64,000 bases of DNA from Bin80 sp965208025. Its GTDB lineage: Bacteria > Bacteroidota > Rhodothermia > Rhodothermales > Bin80. This document shows positions 19,155 through 28,744 of the stretch, in pieces. The notes beneath the pieces are model-generated. The model made no database searches, was not told the DNA's origin, and saw nothing but the letters and a program-made list of their open reading frames with translations. Position 1 is the first letter of the stretch, and the number at the start of each line of letters is the position of its first letter. The position numbers were made by a program, and so were the translations under genes. The DNA is taken from positions 806,001-870,000 of the forward strand of contig OZ242302.1 of assembly GCA_965208025.1 (NCBI GenBank). Reading direction: 5' to 3'.

Positions 19155-20315
19155 CTAATCTCCAAGTGGTTCAATCATACTGCCACGCACGATTCCAATG
19201 AGTGGAGTGAACTCAGCATCACCATTTTCGTCAAACGAGAACGGACCGTAGATGGAGTCCACATCACGGATTTCGGATAGTCCTTGCCTGACGGTTTCAC
19301 TCGAAATATTCTCGGGAGGAATTTCCATGAGCGCTCCCAAAAGAAGACGGGTAGCAGCATATGTTCTGGCATGAAAGTCATTCGGAATCTCATTGTAGCG
19401 ACTCTGGTGCTCCTTAACGTAGACTTGGCTTGTAGGATGACTGCTACCTGCAATCCATACATGAAGTGCCAAAATATCTTCGGTAGAAGATGGTGCTGAT
19501 TCGCGGGCCAAATTTATATCAGAGGTACTCAACAGAGTAATCACGAATGGTAGATCTGTAACCCCTAATTCGTGAGCTTTCAGGATAAAATTGAGACGGT
19601 CAGGTGCAAGTCCAAAGAAGAATAGTGCATCTAGCTTCGGAGTTGCATTGGTGAGTGCATTAATCTGTGAGGTCAGATCAGGGGATGAATCCCCGCCAAT
19701 TCGGTTAAAAGACTGTTTCATGCCGATAGACACATCGCTAATTTTGCCAATCTCTTCAACAAATTTTTCCTCTGCACTCTGAGAAAAGCGATCAGCGGCG
19801 TTGGTCAAGATTCCAACATTCTTGAATTCAAGATAGTCATGGGTTGCACGCACCCCCTCGGGGATGAGAACATCAACCGTGAGCGAAGAGCGGAAAAGCC
19901 AATCGGACATGGCAGATAGTCCTTGTGCAGCCGAAGCAGGGGCAATCGTAACCACACGAGCTTCGTCAATGATCGGAATAATATGATTTGTATTGGTGGA
20001 AGTGTACGGCCCTAGGATAAATGCAACTCCACTTGAGATGAGACTGCGGAACGCATTCTCTGCACCTTCGGTGGTACTTTCACTATCTTCAACCATGAGT
20101 CTGAAGGGGGGGCGGTCCTCAGGAAGGGAATCATTCGCTAGATTGATGGCCATTTCAACTGCAACACGCATATCCTGTCCAGTGCGAGCCAACGTACCCG
20201 TCAAGGGCGCAGCAAGCCCTATGGTGATTTCAGAGAGCTGATCGTTCGTAGAACTGTCACATGCGCTCAGAGTCAGAATAGAAAAGACAGACAGACAAAA
20301 AAATAAAATTCTCAT
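19155..20315 (-). CDS. ABC transporter substrate-binding lipoprotein (Leu/Ile/Val-binding type)
   Basis: A 386-residue lipoprotein. The signal peptide ends in the lipobox LSAC with Cys19, followed by Asp. The mature part is a type 1 periplasmic-binding-protein fold of the branched-chain amino acid class: ITIGLAAPLTGTLARTGQ near the start, GPYTSTNTNHIIPII and DEARVVTIAPASA in the middle. No permease or ATPase genes are adjacent, so it is an orphan binding protein. The ligand cannot be deduced; related proteins also act as sensors. Confidence 0.88.
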   Translation of the reverse strand: MRILFFCLSVFSILTLSACDSSTNDQLSEITIGLAAPLTGTLARTGQDMRVAVEMAINLANDSLPEDRPPFRLMVEDSESTTEGAENAFRSLISSGVAFILGPYTSTNTNHIIPIIDEARVVTIAPASAAQGLSAMSDWLFRSSLTVDVLIPEGVRATHDYLEFKNVGILTNAADRFSQSAEEKFVEEIGKISDVSIGMKQSFNRIGGDSSPDLTSQINALTNATPKLDALFFFGLAPDRLNFILKAHELGVTDLPFVITLLSTSDINLARESAPSSTEDILALHVWIAGSSHPTSQVYVKEHQSRYNEIPNDFHARTYAATRLLLGALMEIPPENISSETVRQGLSEIRDVDSIYGPFSFDENGDAEFTPLIGIVRGSMIEPLGD

Positions 20316-20785
20316 GCGATTAGAATCAATTAATCATGAATGGAAATTTGAATTACTCACAGAGATAAATATGCTTTCGTTGATACAGTACTTAGGCAGT
20401 ACGGTTCAGTCTATTGGTGGACCTCAGGACTGCCTCAATGACTTGTAGCCCCAATACAATTCAAATAGGCGAGTCATGGTCAAGATCATCTGAACTGCCA
20501 TAGACCACTCCAATACTTTATACGATACCGCAATCTATATCCATGACCGATTCCCAACAGCATACTTAAAGATATATTTCAGGGGCTAACCGTAGTTTCC
20601 AGCCTGAGAGAGGTTAAGATACAGTTAAGTGGTTACTTGCATACCCTAAGGACACCTATGGATGCCTTTTACAATAACTATCATTGTCAATGCTGCGAAT
20701 GTATCACCAATTATTCATCTTGGAATTAGATTTTTCTGCAAAACAGGCAGCCACTTTTGTTGGCATTCTCCCTGATTACTTCAAA
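20316..20785. other. Intergenic region between substrate-binding and ECF sigma genes
   Basis: About 470 bp between two divergent genes. No ORF, tRNA or repeat stands out. A possible Bacteroidota-type promoter lies just to the right (20786-20818). Confidence 0.5.
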
Positions 20786-20818
20786 TTGCAAAATTTTTCT
20801 ATCAATTCGGTATCTTTG
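20786..20818 (+). promoter_or_regulatory. Candidate Bacteroidota-type promoter for the ECF sigma gene
   Basis: TTG at 20786-20788, a 22-nt spacer, then TATCTTTG at 20811-20818. The second element fits the TAnnTTTG -7 box used by the housekeeping sigma of Bacteroidota, and the first fits the TTTG-like -33 box in its last three bases. It is about 115 bp upstream of the preferred sigma-gene start. This is a pattern match only. Confidence 0.3.
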
Positions 20819-20932
20819 AGGATGGGCATCACCAGTGAATCAACTCCGTAGTTGATTAATATCAAGTTCGCAACTGCCCGTTACACTTCTGGTATTCCAC
20901 CACTGAAACGAATTTTCAGAACCCTTGATATT

Positions 20933-21595
20933 TTGTCAAATATATCTCGCATAGTTCCAAAAAACGACCACCGCAGAGCGACAGCCCTTAGCCGTTTTGA
21001 TACGCTGGATGATATGGTGGATGAGGACCTGATGGAGCTTTTTCAGGCAGGTACCGTGGAGGCATATAATTTATTGGTAGATCGGTACAGTGATCGTTTG
21101 ATGAATTACCTCTACGGATTCATGGGAGATAAAAAACGCTGTGAAGACCTGCTTCAGGAAACGTTCCTGCGAGTACATCGGAATCGACATTCTTATCAGC
21201 GGATCGCTAAATTCTCAACTTGGCTCTATACGATTGCAGGGAACCTCGCCCGAAGTGAGTATCGTAAACTTAAGCGCAGACACATGTACTCCATCCAATC
21301 AATGAGTAGAGATAGCGAAGAGTATGAAATGCCTTTACCAGACGAAACCTTTCTTCCCGATAAATATACCGAGAGTTCTCTCCAAGGGCAATACATTCTG
21401 AAGGCTTTACAGGGGCTCCCTCCTGGATACAGAGAGGTCATCATCCTGCGTGATATCCAGCAACTCTCTTATAGTGAGATCGCAGAGATCACTGGACTTC
21501 CTATGGGCACCGTAAAAAGTAGGATTAATCGCGGTCGTAGTAAGCTCCAGTATTTACTGAGAGATATATATCCATTTGATAAAGAGCCTACATAG
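20933..21595 (+). CDS. RNA polymerase sigma factor, ECF/sigma-70 family (copy 1)
   Basis: A cytoplasmic transcription initiation factor of about 220 residues. Region 2 is clear (MNYLYGFMGDKKRCEDLLQE then FSTWLYTIAGNLARSEYRK). Region 4 holds a helix-turn-helix (YSEIAEITGLPMGTVKSRIN). I place the start at a TTG at 20933 because from there it aligns with the paralogue at 22305-23009 (SNISRIV against KQITRII); the open frame extends to 20852. No anti-sigma factor gene is adjacent. Its regulon is unknown. Confidence 0.92.
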   Translation: MSNISRIVPKNDHRRATALSRFDTLDDMVDEDLMELFQAGTVEAYNLLVDRYSDRLMNYLYGFMGDKKRCEDLLQETFLRVHRNRHSYQRIAKFSTWLYTIAGNLARSEYRKLKRRHMYSIQSMSRDSEEYEMPLPDETFLPDKYTESSLQGQYILKALQGLPPGYREVIILRDIQQLSYSEIAEITGLPMGTVKSRINRGRSKLQYLLRDIYPFDKEPT

Positions 21596-21643
21596 GCTTC
21601 CCGAGACATGAATGATACCCCCCTGCATACATAAGGCTCTCAA

Positions 21644-21973
21644 ATGACTGCACTCACAGCTACCCCTTCCTGCCTGCGCGTGACGATCCAGATAGAGTCT
21701 CAGACCCTGCAAATTCAATGGTCTGATGGGCACCATTGTACATTTCCCTTGGATGGTTTACGCCGTGCATGTCCATGTGCTGGATGTCAGGGACATGAAA
21801 AAATGCATGAACTTCCCGATCCTGAATTATTTCGTCTCCCCGCTTTAATGCGTTGGGACAATGTTAAGGCAGAGGTGGCTGGTAGTGTAGGTTTACGTCT
21901 AAATTGGGATGATGGACATAATAGTGGCATATTTACTTGGGCCCGCCTGCGAGCGATGTGTCCATGTGATTGA
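21644..21973 (+). CDS. DUF971 (GBBH-like N-terminal domain) protein
   Basis: A 109-residue protein with the DUF971 pattern: LQIQWSDGHHCTFPLDGLRRACPCAGC, a short middle, then LRLNWDDGHNSGIFTWARLRAMCPC. The paired CPC/CPCAGC cysteines near the start and at the very end suggest a metal or Fe-S site; this is inference. DUF971 is also found in Fe-S cluster carrier and scaffold contexts. It lies 48 bp after the first ECF sigma gene in the same direction and may be co-transcribed. Confidence 0.88.
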   Translation: MTALTATPSCLRVTIQIESQTLQIQWSDGHHCTFPLDGLRRACPCAGCQGHEKMHELPDPELFRLPALMRWDNVKAEVAGSVGLRLNWDDGHNSGIFTWARLRAMCPCD

Positions 21974-22304
21974 TCAATCATGGGCAAATGTCCGAACCGT
22001 AAGAAAAAATCATCCACCTAACATGATCTATTTTCCCCATCTTCATCAGCAGACGCTTGATGGGGGTATATACAGTGCTTTTAGGCAAATAATTTCGTAT
22101 ATTTACCATTTATCTCAGACTTCTCTATAATTTGTCATACTAATCTTGGTTGTTCGTGAAAAATAGAGAGACGAATAGAGATTACACAATGAAGTGTAGA
22201 TTCCAATCGTTTAGTCTGCGAATGTGTAACTATTGGATTAAGGATACGTATGGTACATTGGGTTGTACTGTGCTCAAACTATAATTAACCAAATAATTAT
22301 TGAC
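21974..22304. other. Intergenic region, no gene seen
   Basis: About 330 bp, AT-rich, before the second ECF sigma gene. It contains loose promoter-like TATAATTTG near 22125, but the spacing does not fit the consensus well. Confidence 0.4.
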
Positions 22305-23009
22305 GTGAAGCAAATAACGCGCATCATTCGAAAGGATTCCAGGCGGCGTACTGCCTTGAGTCGCTTTGACGCACTACTGGATATGTCCGATGAGGATCTC
22401 ATGGAGCATTTTCAGTCAGGTGTGGTTGAGGCCTACAATATTTTATGGGAGCGCTGGACAGGGCCCTTAGTGAATTTCCTGTACCGATTCACTGGTGATA
22501 AGAAAGCCTGTGAAGATCTTATTCAGGAAACCTTTCTTCGTGTATATCGCAATCGGCATTCCTACAAGCGGATTGCCAAGTTCTCCACCTGGCTCTATAC
22601 AATTGCTGGCAACTTGGCTAAAACGGAATACCGTAAGCGTAGCAGGAGACGTATGGATTCTATCCAGTCGTTCAACCGGGACGGCGAGGAATTTGAGATG
22701 CCTCTCCCAGATGAGACATTCTCTCCCGATAAGCATGCGGAAAGTGCGATTCAGGATCACTACATCCAAATGGGTTTACTAGCACTCCCCGACCATTTTC
22801 GAGAGGTTGTCATTCTGCGTGATATCCAACAACTCAGCTACGAGGAAATTGCCATCATCACAGGCTTGCCTATGGGTACGGTCAAAAGTCGGATCAATCG
22901 TGGACGCACCAAGCTCCAAGATCTCTTGAAAGGGATTTATCCCTTTCTGGGTGATGATGATGAAGATGAGGATCAGCTACCAGAGTTTGCCCTTAGATCT
23001 TCAATCTAA
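22305..23009 (+). CDS. RNA polymerase sigma factor, ECF/sigma-70 family (copy 2)
   Basis: A paralogue of the sigma factor at 20933-21595, about 234 residues. Region 2 reads VNFLYRFTGDKKACEDLIQE and region 4 reads YEEIAIITGLPMGTVKSRIN, almost identical in the recognition helix to copy 1. The preferred start is GTG at 22305 (open frame to 22263) because the two proteins align from there. It has an extra acidic tail (DDDEDEDQLPE). Near-identical recognition helices suggest overlapping promoters. Confidence 0.92.
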   Translation: MKQITRIIRKDSRRRTALSRFDALLDMSDEDLMEHFQSGVVEAYNILWERWTGPLVNFLYRFTGDKKACEDLIQETFLRVYRNRHSYKRIAKFSTWLYTIAGNLAKTEYRKRSRRRMDSIQSFNRDGEEFEMPLPDETFSPDKHAESAIQDHYIQMGLLALPDHFREVVILRDIQQLSYEEIAIITGLPMGTVKSRINRGRTKLQDLLKGIYPFLGDDDEDEDQLPEFALRSSI

Positions 23010-23019
23010 TTGATCTGAA

Positions 23020-23115
23020 TCAGCTACTAAGCTGAGTCAATAAGGTGAGAGCAGCGATCACACTTACAAGTATCGTGAGTGCGATAATTATATTCCTGCG
23101 TTGTTTGCGGTTCAT
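23020..23115 (-). CDS. Possible 31-residue single-span membrane protein
   Basis: A short frame of 31 codons from ATG at 23115 to TGA at 23020-23022. It begins MNRKQRRN and then has an uninterrupted hydrophobic stretch (IIIALTILVSVIAALTLL) before a short polar end. The positive-inside charge pattern followed by one membrane helix is typical of small membrane proteins. It is convergent with the second ECF sigma gene, 10 bp away. No homologue is known to me; translation is unproven. Confidence 0.35.
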   Translation of the reverse strand: MNRKQRRNIIIALTILVSVIAALTLLTQLSS

Positions 23116-23299
23116 TTTAGTAGGGGCTTACCCCTCAATAAAAGGAATCGTGTCAACTTTTGCAAATCTCCGTGATTTCAGTTCGTTTTCTGTTGAATTG
23201 CCCTCTGGCCCAGTTTACCTATATTGAAGAATCATCTGAAATCCGATTGTCGCAGTCCAGTGAATTCAAACACGAACTCACGAATCATATGTGAAATTT

Positions 23300-24775
23300 C
23301 TATTTCATTAGTTGCATACGCCGCGTAATAGTCGTCCCAGCAGCTTGAAGTTGATAAAAGTAAACGCCACTCGGTAGCCCATCGGCATGAAATTGAAGCT
23401 CGTGACGGCCAGCGAGTTTCCACTGGTTGATCAATGTAGTTACCCGACTTCCCAGGGCATTAAAGACATTGAGACGCACATGAGTAGGTTCGGGAAGTTC
23501 AAAGTGAATTGTCGTAGCGGGATTGAATGGATTCGGATAGTTTTGATCAAGAATCAGAGCAGTAGGCGGTAGTCCTGTCTCTGTGGTACTGACTGTAAAT
23601 TCCAATCTCTGCACTCGTATAGAACTGTCATCCGATCCCGAGGCGATGTAACTTCCGTTCGGAGAAAAAACCACGGATCTGACCACATCGGTATGGTAAT
23701 CAAAGAGTATAATTTGATTGCCAGTAGAAGCGTTCCACAGACGGACGGTTGTATCGCGTGATCCAGATGCAATGTACCTACCGTTAGGAGAAAATGCCAC
23801 CGAGAATACCCAATCCATATGTCCCTCAAAACGTCGAACTTCATTGCCTGTAGCAACTTCCCATAGCTGGATAGTTCGGTCATCTGATCCAGAAGCAATG
23901 TGCATCCCGTCTGGGGAAAAGGCTATGGATCTAACCCAATCCACATGCCCCTCATAACGTAATACTTCTTCACTAGTAGTGGTATTCCATAATTGGACGC
24001 TACTTTTTTCAAAGTCAATCAAGTGACCGGATCCGGCGGCGATGAGTATGCCGTCAGGGGAAAACACCACTGAATTAACAGATCCTCCATGCCCCTCAAA
24101 ACGTTGAAGTTCAGTGCCTGTGGTGGTCTCCCAAAGGCGGATGGAACCATCCAATGAACCAGAGACCACCTGCATACCGTCTGGCGAAAACGCCACAGAA
24201 GATACCATATTTGTATGTCCTTCAAAACGCCGAATTTCTTCCCCTGTTGAGGTACTCCACAGCCGAATGGTTTCGTCATTGGATCCAGAAACGATGTACA
24301 GACCGTCGGGCGAAAAAGCGAAGGATCTGACCCAATCCGTGTGTCCTACAAATGTTTGAATTATCTGGCCATTGGAATGATCAATCAACAAGATATGGCC
24401 GTCACCTGATCCCGAGAGCAAATACCTGCCATCAGGAGAGAATGCTGCAATGATTGATAATCTATACCCTACGGCGTTAAGTTGAACCTGATCATAGATG
24501 GCCGTTTTCCGTTGCAGGAAAGTACCGTAACTTTCTCTGGTACTATCATAGGGATCGCCGAGAGAGAATACGCTTGATGTCTCCTGCGATTCACTCGGTA
24601 ATATCCTAACCCACTGACCATGAGCAGGAAGAGATGCAATCAGCATTATGAGGAGTAAAGGCGCGAAACATAACCCGAATTGGTGGAGGGTATGGTACTT
24701 CTGAAATAAAGAACGTTCGCCGCATCTTGAAAGCGAAAGTCTTGAATCTATAAAATAGGAAGTTGGGTCACTCAT
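23300..24775 (-). CDS. Secreted WD40-repeat protein with type IX sorting tail (copy 1)
   Basis: A 491-residue protein. A hydrophobic export segment lies near residues 35-55 (FAPLLLIMLIASLPAHG). About seven WD40 blades follow (repeated GHTDWVRSFAFSPDG...SGSNDETIRLW units, about residues 105-395), predicting a single beta-propeller. The last 75 residues are a por-type C-terminal sorting domain: LDQNYPNPFNPATTIHFEL, VFNALGSRV, and GVYFYQL...MQLMK at the end. Such tails direct export through the type IX system and surface attachment or release. It is a tandem paralogue of 25342-26835. The partner protein is unknown. Confidence 0.9.
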   Translation of the reverse strand: MSDPTSYFIDSRLSLSRCGERSLFQKYHTLHQFGLCFAPLLLIMLIASLPAHGQWVRILPSESQETSSVFSLGDPYDSTRESYGTFLQRKTAIYDQVQLNAVGYRLSIIAAFSPDGRYLLSGSGDGHILLIDHSNGQIIQTFVGHTDWVRSFAFSPDGLYIVSGSNDETIRLWSTSTGEEIRRFEGHTNMVSSVAFSPDGMQVVSGSLDGSIRLWETTTGTELQRFEGHGGSVNSVVFSPDGILIAAGSGHLIDFEKSSVQLWNTTTSEEVLRYEGHVDWVRSIAFSPDGMHIASGSDDRTIQLWEVATGNEVRRFEGHMDWVFSVAFSPNGRYIASGSRDTTVRLWNASTGNQIILFDYHTDVVRSVVFSPNGSYIASGSDDSSIRVQRLEFTVSTTETGLPPTALILDQNYPNPFNPATTIHFELPEPTHVRLNVFNALGSRVTTLINQWKLAGRHELQFHADGLPSGVYFYQLQAAGTTITRRMQLMK

Positions 24776-25341
24776 GTTAAATTGATCCGTATGAGTCAGA
24801 AATATCGTTTACACCTGATACAATTTGAGATTATGAACGGATCAGACCGAAGGATGTTGTTCCCCATACCAAACAGAAGGTCTGTAGATGATTTGCCTAG
24901 TGAATATCATGTTAGCCAGACTGAGCCTTTCTATACCTGAAAGTAAGAAATTTCCCCTCTACCTCAAAGCAAAGACTGTGCATATCTAATGTCACTTCAT
25001 TCACCCGTCTAAAATCACAAGCTCTCTGACCCGTGGACCTTCTCCTTCAACAGGCTCAACACCATTCAATATACAGATCCATAGATCATGCATGCAGAAA
25101 AATACTGATTCCTCAACGATAAGTAGATAGTGTCTGAATGGTCATGAAAAGTTTCAACTACTAAAAAGTATACTCATGCGCAAACCCTGCCATGGATGAA
25201 ATACGAACACCAAGAAAATAATTGGATAAAGTCCATGCAGGATCCTATCTATTTCCAAAATCGGAATTTTCTGTTGCATAAATGATCCAGACGATGAGTG
25301 AGTTCGGCACTGAACCTTTATTAATCACAGAGAAAATTTCC
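24776..25341. other. Intergenic region between the WD40 genes
   Basis: About 565 bp. It presumably holds the promoter of the downstream WD40 gene. No ORF, tRNA or repeat was recognised. Confidence 0.5.
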
Positions 25342-26835
25342 CTATTTCAACAGTTGCATCCGCTGGGTAATGGTATTCGCAGGCGTATGGAGTTGGTAAA
25401 AGTAAACGCCATTGGGCAGCCCATCAGCATGAAATTGTTGTTCATGATGACCAGCGACTTCCCACTGGTTCAGTAGCGTCGTCACATGACGTCCCAACGC
25501 ATTCATGACTACCAAGCGCACATGAGCAGGTTCGGGGAGATCGAAATGAATTGTGGTTGACAGATTAAATGGATTCGGATAGTTTTGGTTAAGAAGAAAT
25601 GATGTGGGCGGAGAACCCGTATGTGGGATATTGACGACCGATTCCAGCTCCCACACCAGGATAAAACTATCATCTGCCCCAGATGCAATGTATCTACCGT
25701 CTGGAGAAAATGCGACGGATCGGACCCAACCAGTGTGTCCCTCAAAAATTCTGATCTCTTCGCCGGTTTCGGTATCCCAAACACGTACAGTAGTATCACC
25801 CGATCCTGAAGCAATTTTATCGCCATTTGGTGAATATGCAACGGATAATATCCAATCTGTATGTCCTTCAAAACGATGAAGTTCCGTGCCTGTGGTAATA
25901 TCCCACAGCTGGATCGTATTGTCATCTGATCCAGAAGCAATATGCATACCGTCAGGGGAAAAAGCGATGGATCTTACCCAATCATCGTGTCGCTCATAGC
26001 GTAGAACTTCATCACCCGTGGTGGTATTCCACACTACGATACTGCTTTTTCCATAGTCAGTGAAATGACCAGATCCATAGGCAATAAGTTCACCGTCTGG
26101 CGAAAACGCCACGGAGTTGATCGCACTCTCTTCTTCTTCAATCATGTGAATTTCATCTCCAGTGCTGGTATTCCATAGTCGTACGGAACTATCCAATGAA
26201 CCAGAGACAATTTGGGAACCGTCTGGCGAAAACGCTACAGAATATATCCAGTCGGTATGTCCCTCATAACTTCGAAGTTCTTCACCCGTCTCTGTATTCC
26301 ACAGTCGGACTGTGGTATCATCGGCTCCTGAAACAATATACCTGTTGTCCTGAGAAAATGCCAAAGATCGGACCCAATCCGTATGTCCCTCAAAATATTG
26401 AAGTATCTCACTTTGAGTAGGATCCCACAAGCGAATAATACCGTCACTTGATCCTATTAGGATATATCTGCCATCAGATGAAAATGTCAGCACCAACGGA
26501 GATCTATAACCTATGTCATCATGCTTGGCTTGATTGCCCGTGTCTACTTTCCGTAGAGGGTTACCTCTGTCACTTAATCCAGAGCCAAAATGTGAATTAA
26601 CCGAAGAACAGGTGCCAGAAGATTCGAGTGACTGAACTGAAAATGCCCTGATACATTGACCTGATGTGGGAAGTGTTACAACCAACATCAAGATGAGTAG
26701 AGACGCTATGCATACACCGTAACGAAAGGGAATCGGGTACTTTTGGTAGGTTGCAGTTTCATTGCGTCCGAAAAACAAAAGGATGGAATCCGAAAAACGT
26801 AGAGCCAGATGGTTCATATTGAATAATATTCGCAT
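25342..26835 (-). CDS. Secreted WD40-repeat protein with type IX sorting tail (copy 2)
   Basis: A 497-residue paralogue of 23300-24775 in the same orientation. A hydrophobic export segment lies around residues 40-60 (VCIASLLILMLVVTLPTSG). Seven WD40 blades (GHTDWVRSLAFSQDNRYIVSG and similar) form a predicted propeller. The C-terminal sorting domain (LNQNYPNPFNLSTTIHFDL ... GVYFYQL ... MQLLK) is intact. The blades are highly alike both within the protein and between the two copies, so recent duplication or concerted evolution is likely. The ligand is unknown. Confidence 0.9.
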   Translation of the reverse strand: MRILFNMNHLALRFSDSILLFFGRNETATYQKYPIPFRYGVCIASLLILMLVVTLPTSGQCIRAFSVQSLESSGTCSSVNSHFGSGLSDRGNPLRKVDTGNQAKHDDIGYRSPLVLTFSSDGRYILIGSSDGIIRLWDPTQSEILQYFEGHTDWVRSLAFSQDNRYIVSGADDTTVRLWNTETGEELRSYEGHTDWIYSVAFSPDGSQIVSGSLDSSVRLWNTSTGDEIHMIEEEESAINSVAFSPDGELIAYGSGHFTDYGKSSIVVWNTTTGDEVLRYERHDDWVRSIAFSPDGMHIASGSDDNTIQLWDITTGTELHRFEGHTDWILSVAYSPNGDKIASGSGDTTVRVWDTETGEEIRIFEGHTGWVRSVAFSPDGRYIASGADDSFILVWELESVVNIPHTGSPPTSFLLNQNYPNPFNLSTTIHFDLPEPAHVRLVVMNALGRHVTTLLNQWEVAGHHEQQFHADGLPNGVYFYQLHTPANTITQRMQLLK

Positions 26836-27399
26836 AAGTGATGTGGTAAATCAGTGGAGAATAGCAGGATCTTGATTTGAATGGATATTCAGTTCTATTC
26901 TCTCAAAGTGAGGAATCAGGGCATTCGTTCATTATTTGGAAGACTTGTGACGAATGTTACTATTTTCCTGAGCCTGAATTTAAGTATTTCCAAGACATCA
27001 GGGCTGGTGTATTGCCATTGGTTGCAGGGATTCATCAGATCAAGGGCAAAAGACGGGGAGACGATTGGCATTATACGGTTCCAGCCTATCGTAACTTATG
27101 GAAGTATGAACGACATATTGTGTTCCATGAACTGCTACGTACATGAATTTCTTCCTCTGTAGTTCTCCACAGACACCTCTAAAGACGCTAGTCTTCGTGA
27201 TTTGTTAGCCCCCAGTCAGGAAACAACCTCACGCCAGTTCAGCATAGCCTGCTTTGCACCACAGAATGTAACTGGTTTAGACACATTGAGAAAGTTGAGT
27301 CTATCACTGGGCGGATAATATACATGGCGTTTCGCCTTGAAGAGTCCTGTGACTAAAATTATGAATAAAGGTATAAACTCTTTTCAACCACTATGATCT
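26836..27399. other. Intergenic region, no gene seen
   Basis: About 560 bp between divergent genes. Two overlapping plus-strand ORFs (26877-27146 and 26881-27162) are unconvincing. No riboswitch of the SAM or cobalamin type was recognisable ahead of the transsulfuration gene. Confidence 0.45.
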
Positions 27400-28536
27400 A
27401 TGACGCATTCTATTGATACACAGTTGATCCACGCTGGAGAAGGAGACCGAGTTGAAGGGGCCGTCCGAATGCCAATTTTTCAAACGACCATGTTTGAACA
27501 TGATCATACACCCATTAAATATCTCCGCTATAATAATACCCCTAATCAACTTGTACTCAATCGAAAACTTGCAATCTTGGAAGGTGCAGACGAGGCACTT
27601 GTCACTTCAAGCGGAATGGGTGCAATCAGTGCAGCCATCCTTTCCGTCGTTAAGCCGGGTGAACACCTCCTGATCCAGAATAGCCTCTATGGAGGAACTC
27701 ACAAATTCATTCATAACTTGCTAGCCGATCTTGGAATCAATTTCTCTTTTATCAAGGCAGATGCACCTAGTTCTTGGAATTCTCTCTTGCGAACGAATTC
27801 TCGTGCGATCTATGTTGAGTCCATCTCAAACCCTCTTCTTGAAGTTGGTGATCTGAATCGTGTGATTGAATTTGCCCGTGCGAATCAGTTGGTCTCATTG
27901 ATTGATAATACATTTGCCTCGCCCTTTAACTATCAAGCGGCGAATGCTGGATTTGATTTGTCACTGCACAGTGCCAGTAAGTATCTGAATGGACATTCAG
28001 ATCTATTGGCCGGAGTGATTATTGGGAAGGGAGAGTGGGTTCGTAAGGCAGGGAAGAATTTGGCCTACCTTGGATGCTCTCTTGATCCTCATGCTTGCTT
28101 TTTATTACATCGAGGCATTCAAACCCTCGCTTTGCGGATGCGTCAGCATAACGCCACTGCACTTGCTCTGGCTAGATTTATAGAAACTCATCACGCAGTT
28201 GAACGTGTCTATTATCCCGGGCTTGCTACTCACCCGCAACATGACCGCGCTACTCAACTCTTCAAAGGGTGTAGCGGAATCCTGAGCATGGAACTCAAAG
28301 GCGGCCTTGAAGCTACCGAAAATTTGATTGAAAACTTAAACATCCCCGTTTATGCTCCAAGCCTTGGAGGAATTGAATCACTGATGACCCGACCAGCAAT
28401 TAGTTCGCATGTTGGACTTTCCCCTGAAGACCGAAAAAGAGCAGGCATCCGTGACCACCTCCTCCGAATTTCTGTTGGGATTGAAGATGAAGTGGACCTG
28501 ATTCATGACTTTGAACAGGCGCTGAATCAGTCATAG
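27400..28536 (+). CDS. Trans-sulfuration (Cys/Met metabolism) PLP-dependent enzyme
   Basis: A cytoplasmic enzyme of 378 residues of the cystathionine gamma-synthase/gamma-lyase/methionine gamma-lyase family. Family features are the early YxR-like segment LRYNNTPNQ, TSSGMGAISAAIL, SISNPLLEVGDL, the LIDNTFASPFNYQ aspartate that contacts PLP, and the PLP lysine in HSASKYLNGHSD. The tail has SLGGIESLMTRPAISSH. Which reaction it performs (synthase or lyase) cannot be decided from sequence alone. The gene stands alone. Confidence 0.92.
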   Translation: MTHSIDTQLIHAGEGDRVEGAVRMPIFQTTMFEHDHTPIKYLRYNNTPNQLVLNRKLAILEGADEALVTSSGMGAISAAILSVVKPGEHLLIQNSLYGGTHKFIHNLLADLGINFSFIKADAPSSWNSLLRTNSRAIYVESISNPLLEVGDLNRVIEFARANQLVSLIDNTFASPFNYQAANAGFDLSLHSASKYLNGHSDLLAGVIIGKGEWVRKAGKNLAYLGCSLDPHACFLLHRGIQTLALRMRQHNATALALARFIETHHAVERVYYPGLATHPQHDRATQLFKGCSGILSMELKGGLEATENLIENLNIPVYAPSLGGIESLMTRPAISSHVGLSPEDRKRAGIRDHLLRISVGIEDEVDLIHDFEQALNQS

Positions 28537-28744
28537 CTACCCATAGAATTCAGTAAATTTTTTCCAGAAGCAAAGGATTCCGATCAGGTTGGGGGTAGAT
28601 CTATTCTTATCAGATTAAGACCAATCTTCTGGAAGAAACATCTGCAACACAATATCCCCGAGACAAGGCATTATGATTCCTGCAAGTGCTTGGAGCGAAG
28701 AGAGTTAGATTAGGCCATCTTCTGATATTAACCCTTCCAGTGCA

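Noticed and set aside
26877..27162. Two overlapping plus-strand ORFs (89 and 93 codons)
   Set aside because: They overlap in different frames, one starts at TTG, and neither translation looks like a protein family; non-coding is more likely.
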